A DNA stretch of 64,000 bases, taken from positions 1,676,001 through 1,740,000 of the forward strand of contig JAZGTH010000071.1 of assembly GCA_036877525.1 (NCBI GenBank). Reading direction: 5' to 3'. The notes beneath the pieces were generated by a model. That model had not been told where the DNA came from and made no database searches. It was given only the letters and a program-made list of their open reading frames with translations. The stretch comes from Chromobotia macracanthus. Lineage: Eukaryota; Chordata; Actinopteri; Cypriniformes; Botiidae. Position 1 is the stretch's first letter, and every line of letters starts with the position of its first letter. A program made the translations under genes and the position numbers. Of the stretch, positions 33,201 to 44,241 are shown in pieces.

Positions 33201-36200
33201 CTTCATAAATGTTGTAGATAAATACTCCCCCATCACACACACACACCTCTCCCTCAGGCTAAACACAATCTGGCGTGCGGACAGATCTGAACATTTTCCA
33301 CAAGTGTCTTTACCAGCGACAGTCGTCAAGATTTCTGGTCGTTAAATGATTTATGCGACTGATGAAACACTACGCGCTACACACGCACATTTGCGCAATT
33401 AGACACACACAATCGCTGGCTGTCATTCAAACACTCTGTTTGTTCACCTCTTGTTCTTCCAAAATTAGCTGGAAGTCATTTCGAGATTGCCGGAGCTGTT
33501 TCTCCAGAAGACTGTTGGTCATCTCCACCTCGTCCTTCTTTAGTTTCAGTTCTGACACCTGCTGCTCTTTCTGACGGCGAAATTTCTCCTCCGTTTCACA
33601 CCTACAAACACACACATCAAATAGTATTACAAAATGAGATTTTAATGATGGACTTTAAGACTGAATGTCTGGGTCTGGAACAAGCATAAAGGAATAAGAA
33701 AACATTTAGAGACATAAAACACAAGTGAAAGTGGCATGAAAAGTTTCAGCGTTCATCTGATAACAAAAGGATCAAATCAGATCTAATCTGGGTTTTCATA
33801 AACATCATCCTCAGGGACATGAAAGCGTCTGAACACGCAGCACGAGCGCACACCCATGAACTAAATTATTGTCTAAAATTCCAGCTAGTCAATTACAGTC
33901 AACTAATACAGTGTTTATTTCCTGAGACGACCAGTGTGAACACACTGATATTACCTCATTAAACTGAAAATTCATATCACTACATTTATTGTTATTTTTA
34001 TTAATTATAATTTTGTTTTGGAATTTGTCAACAAATTTTGAGACTGTTAGCTTGACCGTTTACGTCCAGAGAAAAACAGTCCTCTAAAAAGTCTTTTTTG
34101 CATAATTCATGAAAAATGCTTTATTAGCGTTAACAGAAACAAAACAGTCAGCTGTATGTATTCCAGAAGAATCTCCAGTAACTGGACCTGACTGGACCTC
34201 TCACTACCACAGGAGGGCGCTTACATAACCAACTCAATGACCGTATTGCAGTGACATAGTGTTGAAAGACATGCGGTTCGAGTACTGTCCACAATATGCA
34301 AATCAGCTTCATTCACTGCATTTTGGTGAAAATTTGCAAAAATGTGTGTTATGCCCACAACACAAATCAAAACGTTTTGTGATAATCATTGTGGGTTGAC
34401 AACAGTGCAACATACTACAGTGCAACATACAACAGTGCAACATACTACAGTGCAACATACTACAGTGCAACATACTACAGTGCAACATACTACAGTGCAA
34501 CATACAACAGTGCAACATACTACAGTGCAACATACAACAGTGCAACATACAACAGTGCAACATACTACAGTGCAACATACTACAGTGCAACATACTACAG
34601 TGCAACATACTACAGTGCAACATACAACAGTGCAACATACAACAGTGCAACATACTACAGTGCAACATACTACAGTGCAACATACAACAGTGCAACATAC
34701 AACAGTGCAACATACTACAGTGCAACATACTACAGTGCAACATACAACAGTGCAACATACAACAGTGCAACATACAACAGTGCAACATACTACAGTGCAA
34801 CATACTACAGTGCAACATACAACAGTGCAACATACTACAGTGCAACATACTACAGTGCAACATACAACAGTCAAATACAACAGTGCAACATACAACAGTG
34901 CAACATACTAGCAAATATACAGTCAACATACAACAGTCAACATAAACAGTCAACATACTACAGTCAACATACAACAGTCAACATACAACAGTGCAACATA
35001 CAACAGTGCAACATACAACAGTGCAACATACAACAGTGCAACATACTACAGTGCAACATACTACAGTGCAACATACTACAGTGCAACATACTACAGCTGC
35101 ACATGGTCTGGCATTTTTAATTCTGTAATGTTTTCACTACTCAAGATTAATGTTTTTGATATATATGATATATCATGTTTAAAAATATTCTACTAACATT
35201 ACTGCAAGTACTTCAGAGAAAGCCAACGTTCTGAGAATGTTCCCTGTTCGCTGGGTCAGTACTCCGCTCCAAACACATCCCACGAAAACTTAGTAAATGC
35301 AGCAGACTTTTATAGCGCTTCTGTAATGAAAGACTAACCTGGACTGTAAATGTGAGACTTTGAGTTTCACAGCGTCAGATTGTAATAAAACCTCTGCGTT
35401 TTCCATTAGCATCTTGTTAACCTGCAGAAAGACAGAAAATGCAGTGTTAGGCAGATAAATAAAACATACAGTACAGAACATGTAATTGCTTCTGCCGTAG
35501 GTAGAAACTGAGGATAGAACAATATGATCTAAATAATCATACAATATTTAAAGGTCAGTTATTATATTTTTGTACGATTTATGGGTGATTAACGCCTGTT
35601 AACGCCTATCAGATCATGAGAACGTATTTCTAAATTCTTAGCATGAAAAGCGGGTGTGGGTGCACATCGGCCCGGATTGGCAGACACAGACAGAATACCA
35701 CTGAGCACCTCTGCCAAAGAAAGTTTTCAAAGCTTAAATGCTGCCAGGAATTTTCTGTTATTTGTTTGTATAAAGTGCCTGTTGCTCAATGTAATGATTT
35801 TATCTTGATTCTTTTCTAAAACAACAAAATCGTTCTCGTGGCATTTTAAGCCCATTAACTGTTACCTGCATGTCTGTAAGAAGTCTTTAAGTGGGTTGTC
35901 ACATTAGGGTCAAAGGTCAAGCGATGTGTTAAAACCACCCTGAGGAACCCTGGAATTAACAATCTTTCATGAGTGATCAGCCACGAAACAGGAAGGGCTT
36001 TAGGACGAGCAGGTGTTAAGTGTGTGCCCTCAGGAATTAGTTAACATACCTTTTCCTCCCCTAGAATTCAAAGCAATCGACTTAAACCAGCCGTTAAAGT
36101 TTAGGTCATTGTTACAACTTCCATCTTACCATACTAGCCATACTAATTATGCAGCATGTATACTGCGCACAATATGTGCAGTTTTAATACGGAACACACT

Positions 36201-37251
36201 GTGTTGGGTTTGTGCATCTCACAATGCAATGCACTTTGCAATATTAATTTGCCACATTTGTATGAATTCTTCATCAATGAATCAAGTTTTTTTTACACAA
36301 GAATACATGAACATTTTACACAAATAATGAAATAATTAAAAGTATATATAATAAAAGTTCAAAATAGCCGTATTCATATGAGATCTAACTGATTGCTAAA
36401 TTAAACATACAAACAATGGAGTGACAACAACAGAGCATACTGTAGTGCCATTTGAAATATTCATCAATGCATACTGCATACTGTTTTATATACTACTTCA
36501 AAAGAAGTATTAGCCATGTGCTAGCCCTCCATTCTAAAGGTAAAAAAGTTGCTTTAACCAGGGTGACGAAATAATGTGTCCCGAAAATAATGTCCTCTGT
36601 TGAAATGTCGTTTATCACTTTGAGAACGGACGGCTGAGTCTGATCATCGTAAACTTCCCTGACACTGAAATTCTGGATCAGGGGTCTCTTAATCGGGCCC
36701 CTGTGGGTGCCGGAACTTCACAGTTTGGACGTTTATCTAACACGTGTTTATTAGGAGAAGCTTCATGAACTGAACTGGGTGTGTCTGAAATGTCATGTCA
36801 TGCTACTGTCAAGCCCCTGAGGGCCACGTTGAAAAAATAAACTTCCTGTCTTTAAACATGCTTTTAATTTGTTAATGAGGCTTATTAACTAAGAGTCGTT
36901 TTAAGACTTTTCTCATGGCCACCTGTCCAGACGTAATAAATTACCAGAAACTTTGTGTTTTACCTCGAGGTACTGACGCTTTAATAATACAAGAAATGTA
37001 AAAACAGATAACAGGGCCGGGAATGAACTTCTTCTGCATGACCTACCTGAGATCTAAGTTCTTGTGCCAGCACCTCCTTACTTCTCCAGTCTTTTGGCGG
37101 AGATATGTTCTGTCTTCCCCATTCCAAAATCTGTTCTTCAAGACTGCGGTTCTCCTGTTCCAACTGATGAACATGCTTCACAAAACCCTTCAACCTCTCG
37201 TTCAGGTCCCTCAGGGCCCATTTTGGCGCCCCTGGTTTCTCCATAGGGCCC
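30261..37251 (-). CDS. krt222: Keratin-like intermediate filament protein KRT222
   Basis: Nine coding exons: 37047-37251, 35339-35421, 33448-33601, 32636-32881, 31947-32051, 31283-31503, 30883-31058, 30665-30767 and 30261-30474. From the ATG at 37242-37244 they sum to 1500 nt, 499 aa. A type I-like rod start is at residues 11-40 (LRDLNERLKGFVKHVHQLEQ), and coiled coil continues to about 170. 180-227 is Ser/Pro-rich (SSPSQSSPDSATPPNPAPGS). Coil 2 resumes at 228 and ends near IATYRKLLEHEEG (about 323-335). The C-terminal block at 430-499, with WEGSFF, LRKKSVSLRFDLH and MRRSRSIPTF, is specific to KRT222 and fixes the orthology. Human KRT222, as I know it (about 295 aa), starts near the equivalent of residue 174 here. 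All joins from 37251 leftward are in phase; the start upstream is unsettled. Filament assembly ability is unknown. A type I keratin lies beyond its 5' end. Confidence 0.88.
32050..32140 (+). repeat. CA-rich and ACATCAGAC short tandem repeats
   Basis: (CA)n runs alternate with repeats of ACATCAGAC directly beside the acceptor of the krt222 exon 31947-32051. Simple sequence only. Confidence 0.8.
32890..32945 (+). repeat. GA-rich microsatellite beside krt222 exon
   Basis: Imperfect (GA)n. On the minus strand it is a CT-rich tract upstream of the acceptor of exon 32636-32881. Confidence 0.8.
34401..35096 (+). repeat. 15-bp minisatellite in krt222 intron
   Basis: Unit ACAGTGCAACATACT, with A or T at the last base. 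About 31 near-perfect head-to-tail units fill 34401-34870, a degenerate stretch with shortened AGTCAACAT units follows to about 34985, then about seven regular units to 35096. It lies between krt222 exons 33448-33601 and 35339-35421. The unit length is a multiple of three and has no stop in several frames, so long spurious ORFs appear on both strands; none is a gene. Confidence 0.97.
35115..35255 (+). repeat. Interspersed repeat (GTTCCCTGTTAGCTGGG family), copy 2
   Basis: Shares AATGTTTTTGATATATAT, TACTAACATTA and AATGTTCCCTGTTCGCTGGG with the copy at 27172-27503. It abuts the right end of the 15-bp minisatellite and is shorter than copy 1. Confidence 0.55.
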
Positions 37252-38313
37252 CTGTGCAGAACAGCACACAGAAAACCATGGAAGTTGTCCTGAGTTTGTG
37301 GCAGGCCACACATCAGGTGACAGGGTGTTTACCAATCAAATATTTATCCAGAATACGTACAATTCTGTAGACGTGGCTTCTACAGACATCATAAACACGG
37401 TTCTGTAATGCTGCTCTGTGGAAGAGGACGGGATCTCTCCAGTCCCTGTGCACAGAGCCGGTACTGGGCCAGTACAGCAGGGGAAAGGGGCCCGTCAGGG
37501 GTCCAAATAGTGAATAGACTGTAACACAGCAAAGCCAGAAGGCAGTTTGTGTCACGAGGTTTGCCACAGCTTTTGTGTCACTGATCCTGGATTACACCCA
37601 CAATTCTGTGTCAATAAACATGACTGTAGATACACAAACACACACACACAAACACACAGCAGTAACCGCACAGCTCAAAGTCCAGCTAGTTGAGTTTTAC
37701 AGTGTTGAAGTGTGAAGTTTATGTTTTTATAATCGTACTTGCTCTTATATAAGCCTTGTGTGTGTATATAGATTTTTGCATGTGGTTTGTATGTATTGCT
37801 GTAGGCTGTTTGCACATGTTTGAGTTGGTATTTAATATTGGCTTGTATTTGATCAATAAAAGTTTTTACATAATTGTTTTTGGATTTACGTGAGCTTGTC
37901 TTCAGGTAGAGAAAACAACCCTTAGGGCATTCTTACAAAAAACAAAGTAACTCTGGCATCACACGAAAGCTTAGAATGAGGAATTAGTTTGTCATCATGT
38001 TTTATTATATACAAACAGGAATTCTCAACCTTTTACAACAGCTGAAACCCAAAAGATCCCAATCGTCTTCTGAGATTTATTGATGTCAGGTTTGATTTCA
38101 TGGATTCTTTTTGAATAAACATGCATGCAAGAAAAAATGCAACTCAAATGCCATGGCAACAACTGTTGAATACTTGTTTATGTAATACAACACACAGTTG
38201 AGAAAACAATGACCTGACAAAAGCGTGCAGGTCTTTGATCAGCTGCAGCTGAAACTTCTGAGGACACAATGCAGTTAAAGTTCAGCAGAAAAAACAAAAG
38301 CTGTTTCACTTAC

Positions 38314-38562
38314 CAGCACGCCCTCGCCCGGTCCCACCCCTCTTTTTCCACTGTCCCTGCCCAGGAGATTCCCCTCTCATGAGAGTCGCTGGAGTGTGAC
38401 GTTCACAGCTGGCCGAGAGTCCGTCTGGTGACACCTGGGATACACATCTGGTTCTGGTGTGTCGCCGCATCTGGTCATCATGGGACAGGGAATGAATGCC
38501 GCCCGACCTGCTCTTGCCCCGGGCTTGAGATCCATGAGAAAACATGTGGTCGTGTGAGATGT
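38314..38562 (-). CDS. Possible krt222 head-domain or 5' exon
   Basis: A 249-nt exon-like block bounded by acceptor TTTCAAGCAG and donor GTAAGTG on the minus strand, with one frame fully open across it. The ATG at 38545 begins MFSHGSQARGKSRSGG, a basic, Ser/Gly-rich stretch like a filament head. However, that frame leaves one base at the donor while the exon at 37047-37251 needs two, and direct joining stops quickly. Either a small exon between them was missed, or this is a 5' leader with an upstream ORF. Confidence 0.4.
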
Positions 38563-38791
38563 CTGCTTGAAAGAGAATGAAGGTAATTACAGACGGTTAA
38601 TGACTGTGTGCGTGCGGCTGCCTGTCCGGCAAGAAAACTGCAAGCAAAAAACAGCAAGTTGGCAGCCTGGACTAGGAAATGATGAACGTTTGGAAGCGGA
38701 TACAGTATAACTATAATCATAAAGTGACTCACTTTAGATATGGCAAAATGAAAGTATTGCATGTGATTTTTTTCATGTTTTTTTAACAATC

Positions 38792-38945
38792 CACTCTTAA
38801 AAACAGGTTCCTAAAAGGTTCTTTCATCGGGCTGTATGGTTCCGTAAAGAACCTTTCAGAACATTCACAGAACCTTTCTGATACACAAAAAGATTCTTGC
38901 AGTGGAAAAACAGACAATAACAATAAAGTAATGTTTTAAGAGGGT
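38792..38945 (-). mobile_element. Non-autonomous DNA transposon (AGAACC family), copy 2
   Basis: Starts CACTCTTAAAA and ends GTTTTAAGAGG, clear inverted termini. It shares GGGCTGTATGGTTCC, CACAGAACCTTTCTGAT and GACAATAA-type segments, in reverse orientation, with the copy at 19488-19730. Shorter than copy 1, probably internally deleted. Confidence 0.65.
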
Positions 38946-41495
38946 TTACATCATATAAACCATATAATGTAAACACAAGCAGCATTGGCCAGACACAAAC
39001 ATGTATTAATGCACATGCAGTACATATTAAAATATGAAACCCAGGCACATTCTTTTAAAACAGACTTGACACCTGCACACTTGTGTGAACATAAAGAGAA
39101 GTGACTCGATGTATATCAATGAATTCGAAACGATTTAGTCATTACAAAATCATGTAGAACAGAAAGTTCATTCAGAGAGTATTTCTTAATTCTATATACA
39201 ATAAAGACAAGCTCCATGTCTCTATACTTCATACATATGACATGAATTACCGCTTGTAACTCTTCAGCAGACACAACATGTGGTGTTTGTTGACAGAGGA
39301 GTCTGGGCTACATCTCATTAAAAACCCTTCAGCCATACACCAGTTACTTCTGTTTGGTTTTTAGCAATTACATCTTTTTAAGCCCTAAAACAACATTTTT
39401 AGAGGTGGGAAACGAATAGGTCACATTTGATACAGAATGAATCCATCAACAGTGCGTTTATACAAATACAAAGAAACCATTAAGTTAATCTGATCTGTGC
39501 AATTATGGGATGAGTGTCAGTATGACAGATGAATGGAACTGACATACAAAGATGGATGTAGTGTCTTAGAGTCAGTTTTAGAGTTTTATTATATAACATC
39601 TTACCCATGCGTGGGTCTCAGAATAATCTTAATCTGAACTAAATTTATTTCTAAATCACATCTTTCACTTGTTTTGTGTTGCTGACATCATGATTCACTT
39701 TCATTTGCTGTACAAATCTGTAGAAAACCTGCCATCGCATGTCAGATATATGTAACTTTTTGTATGTATGTGTTAATTTCGCAGAACATAATCATTTGTC
39801 TCCTCATCCAGCATGCAGACAGACAGTAGATGAGCCCCACCTGGACACACCTGTGTGTTAATAGCATGCTCAGCATGCGACGCTGCAATGCTCAGGCATG
39901 TCGCTGTTGATACCACAGTTACGGCGCATTACTGTGCGTCTGCTGTCCAAACAAACAGTGCAAAGATAACAAGTATTAATTTACACAGAGGTGTGAGAAA
40001 ACAATTAGTTAAGATTACTGTACGTTCCGCTGTACGTTCATGAGCCACAGATTTCCAGTATCTGACTGTCTGCTTGTCTGTCTGTCATGATGAAACATCA
40101 ACCGAACTGTCTTCTGGCATTAATGACTCCAGTGAGGTTATGCAACAATCATGAAACATCAATCAACAGATTTACTTTCTTCTCGAAGCGAAACCGCCAC
40201 ATTGTTCCACAAACATGAAACATTGTTCCATTCGTCTGTTTCATTGTTGGTCATCGTGCCTTCATGTGACCGCACACGCATCACTAAAACATCAAAAAAC
40301 ATGAAACAGCAATGTTCAGTCTAACAGAGGCCACATCAAACCACCGATTCAAGAACAGAAACATGCAAAGTCACTGAAAAGACACAATGTCTTTCAAAGT
40401 AATTTATTAAAGGTGTTACCAGCACTCAAAACAGAAAAACAGACACGTGGGGGGTGCAAACAGACATTTACAGACACGCCAAAACAGCAACAACAAAAAC
40501 TTCAGGGAATGTTAGAAAATTAACCGTGCAATTCATAAAATAAACAGAATTAAAACAGGAAGTATATCTACAAATGGTCACATTATTAATAATGACATCG
40601 TTCATAACTGGCCCAATATTTAAAAGTTTATATAATCTTCACTCAGGCTCAGAGTGGATTTAAAGTCTTACATTGGCATTCTAAGCATTTAATATAAAAC
40701 ATGACTAACTGAAAGAATACAAAGTGATATCAAGAAAAAAAGTTGTACGTCAGCCAATAAATGGCAAACCTCAACGACAAGAGGAGTCAGCTGGGAAACC
40801 CAGGACATTCATGTCAATAAAAAGTGTGTATGAAAAGGGTTTAGGTTTCAAAGTCACAATGGTTACCCTTCACAAAAGACATGTTTAATTTGCTTGACAC
40901 CGGCTGGTAATTGCCCAGGGTGCGAAGAGAATTTAAGTCTTGGAAAATAATTATGTTGAGGAGTGTCTGTAATGATTAATGTCAAAACAGGGACGGGCAC
41001 TAACTCAGACTAGTTAAACTGGTTGGGGTGGCATTGTGAACCGTTGGTTTTTGGCTTACCCTGGTGTTACGATGACCTCCAATCAGTCCTTAATGCTTTC
41101 TGACCTTTGCTATGTAAACACAACACATAGTTTTAGCATGACGGTGGGTATGTTTCAGGTAATTGCTTGAGTAAAAGCTTGTTTTGGGTTAACTTTTAGA
41201 ATCTTGTCTGACAAGAAGTACTGTGTTATTATAACTTACTGCTTTTAGTATTGTAATTATTGTCATTCAGTTAATTAGCTTTCGGTTTTTGTAAACTTTT
41301 TTGTAAACATGTAAACTTTTTAAACAATTTACAGCTTTTCTTTTTACATTTGTCAAGTAAAATCTCATATTTTTATCTCATATTTATAGTAAATGGATTC
41401 AATGTTTATGTTTTCACCGAAAAAGCAAATCAAGTAGATTTACTGACGTAGAGGGTTTGTTGTTTTGATTACAATTAGCACTCAGATCGTCTTAC

Positions 41496-41580
41496 TTTCA
41501 GCCGAAACTACGGGCCAGTGTCAACACAAAGAGCTTCTCCAGTCTCCAGTCTCAGGATGATCTCAGCTGCGGGTCACTCA
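41496..41580 (-). other. Possible non-coding 5' exon
   Basis: 85-nt block with acceptor TTTTGTCCACAG and donor GTAAGA on the minus strand. All three frames contain stops, so if real it is untranslated, possibly a 5' leader exon of krt222. No expression evidence can be seen here. Confidence 0.25.
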
Positions 41581-42173
41581 CTGTGGACAAAAGTGAACAA
41601 TTAAGAATCACATAACTGACCGGGCTGTTTTGATCAGCCCGAATCACAATTAAATATTTCACGTACAAACAACCACAAAAGGAAAGTATCAAAACAAAAC
41701 GTAATGTTGGCTTCACAAAGCTTTCACTGAAAGTTTTATAAAGTTAGTAAGTTGTATCATTGGCCATACAGACAGATAAATAGATTTAAAAACAAACCTA
41801 ACCCAAGTGCAAACAAACGCTTTTCTTTGTGAAGCCACGCTGGTGTTTTAAAAATTCATGACTCCAAGCGCATCCACACAGGGTGTGACTGCTGATGTGT
41901 AAGTGTGTGAAAGGCATCGGAATGAAGGGTGGGCTGAAACTCGTACCACCAGCAAAAGACTCATCTGCTTAAAGATTAACATAGAGATGGATTTGGTCTG
42001 GATGAGGTGAGGTATGGAGATAACACCGAGATCGGGACACACCCTTGTCAGTGTACATGAACAATAAGGGAGTATGAGGGAATTAGGGTATGAATACTAA
42101 GAGGAGAGTAATGGCTAAGGCAGTGATGTGAATGAAAATGACAAAATGATTGTGTTTGGAGATTTGTGATTTG

Positions 42174-42174
<1 letters not shown>

Positions 42175-42206
<32 letters not shown>
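42175..42206 (+). repeat. (TG)n microsatellite
   Basis: About 16 TG dinucleotides in the intergenic region upstream of the keratin gene. Confidence 0.9.
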
Positions 42207-42207
<1 letters not shown>

Positions 42208-43258
42208 AGTCACACTTGTACGGTATGTGATTGCATATTACCTTTGTACAGCATGTACTGCACATGTAACACATATGCATGACTGTCAATCAGTGTAATT
42301 ACATGCCTTCACTATGAAATGCTCACTATAATAAATCAAGCAGAGAAAGTTGAAAAAATTAAGTTTTGTTTTCTTTTATTTGCATTAGAATCACTACTGA
42401 CATTAAACTGGTTAATAACTATATGATTCATATTGCAATAAAATTAATGTGTTAAGTAACATGAACTGACAATCATCAAAATATGTTTTTACAGCATTTA
42501 TTAATCTTTGTTAATGTTAGTTAATACTAATGCAGTTGTTTGTTAGGTCCTTGTGCATCAACGACTGTTAACAGATTCAAGTGAACTTTTGATTTAAAAA
42601 AGTTATTATAAATGTAAAAAATGAACATAAACCGAGATTAATAAATGCTGCAGTATTGCTCATTATTAGTTCATGTTAACTAATTTAGTTCACTAATGGG
42701 AAAAATGGACCCTTGTTGTAAATATCCACACACGGCTGACCGACGTTTGGTTAAAATTGTGACCTGGTAAGTTTTAATCAGTTAAATCAGAAATAATTGT
42801 CTCACAGTGTCACATCTAATCAGGGTGTAAACTGACATTCAGTGATAGTGAACTAGTAGTTTAAAGTTCTCATTCTGCACATACTGTACGGGTCAGTTAC
42901 CTTGTACTAGTCACCACACAGCTGATAGTAACAGCGTATAATAACTTCAGGTATTGTTGGTAATGTATATCACGAATAAACACTAATAATGATAAAGTTC
43001 ATGTCAGCATATGTCATATCCGAGGGGCTTTCAATTCCTGAAGATTTTGAGATGAAATAAATATGGATACAAAGGTGTTTATTCAAATACTTTTGACTGA
43101 GCCATAACCAGCTCCTTTTAAACTTTAAACAGACATTTCATATAGTCCATGAAGTTTTGTTTAAAATACATTTAAAAGCAAGCTCTCTATATTACTCAAT
43201 GCAGAAACTAAGAGCCACACAGAATGAACATCAGACGCTTCAGTCTCATGAACATGAT

Positions 43259-44042
43259 AATGTGTGTTAATGTGTGTTAATGTGTGAGATTGTGTGTTAA
43301 TGTGTGTTAATGTGTGAGATGGTATGTTAATGTGTGTTAATGTGTGTTAATGTGTGTGTTAATGTGTGAGATTGTGTGTTAATGTGTGTGTTAATGTGTG
43401 AATGGTGTGTTAATGTGTGTTAATGTGTGAGATGGTGTGTGTTAATGTGTGTGTTAATGTGTGTGTTAATGTGTGAGATGTGTGTGTTAATGTGTGTTAA
43501 TGTGTGTTAATGTGTGAGATGGTGTGTTAATGTGTGTTAATGTGTGAGATGGTGTGTTAATGTGTGTGTTAATGTGTGAGATGGTGTGTTAATGTGTGTT
43601 AATGTGTGTGTTAATGTGTGTTAATGTGTGTGTTAATGTGTGTTAATGTGTGTGTTAATGTGTGAGATGGTGTGTTAATGTGTGTGTTAATGTGTGAGAT
43701 GGTGTGTTAATGTGTGTTAATGTGTGTGTTAATGTGTGTTAATGTGTGTGTTAATGTGTGTTAATGTGTGAGATGGTGTGTTAATGTGTGTTAATGTGTG
43801 AGATGGTGTGTTAATGTGTGTTAATGTGTGAGATGTGTGTTAATGTGTGTTAATGTGTGTGTTAATATGTGAGATGGTGTGTTAATGTGTGTTAATGTGT
43901 GAGATGGTGTGTTAATGTGTGTTAATGTGTGAGATGGTGTGTTAATGTGTGTTAATGTGTGAGATACTGTGTTAATGTGTGTTAATGTGTGTTAATGTGT
44001 GTGTTAATGTGTGTTAATGTGTGTGTTCATGTGTGAGATGCT
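43259..44042 (+). repeat. TGTGTTAA/TGTGAGATGG minisatellite at the keratin promoter
   Basis: Nearly 800 bp of AATGTGTGTT-type units interspersed with AATGTGTGAGATGGTG variants, in irregular higher-order combinations. It ends about 115 bp upstream of the keratin TATA box. Alternating purine-pyrimidine TG steps make local non-B DNA possible (inference). Confidence 0.95.
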
Positions 44043-44156
44043 GTGGGGCAGGTTAGGCGTGTATGGGGATCTGTACGTGGGCCAGTTTTTCCGCACCCTG
44101 GACACACCTGCTGGATGCTCTTTATTACCCGAATAGCCCCACCCTCCGGCAGCCTG

Positions 44157-44163
44157 TATAAAA
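44157..44163 (+). promoter_or_regulatory. TATA box of the type I keratin gene
   Basis: TATAAAA, 79 bp upstream of the ATG, placing the transcription start near 44188. The start codon context GAAACCATGA is favourable. Confidence 0.8.
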
Positions 44164-44241
44164 GACCCTTGGAGAGCGCAAACCAACAAGCAGCTGTCAG
44201 AGGTGTACCAGCCGAGTGCCAAAGCAACAGCAGCAGAAACC

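Larger units (their letters stand above)
38563..44150. other. Intergenic between krt222 and the keratin gene
   Basis: Contains a transposon copy (38792-38945), a possible 85-nt untranslated exon (41496-41580), a TG dinucleotide run (42175-42206) and the TGTGTTAA minisatellite (43259-44042). The rest is AT-rich with no recognisable coding exon on either strand. Confidence 0.6.

Noticed and set aside
34309..35120. Several 170-240 codon repeat ORFs on both strands (for example TTVQH and MLHCS repeats)
   Set aside because: They are translations of the 15-bp minisatellite in multiple frames at once, inside a krt222 intron.
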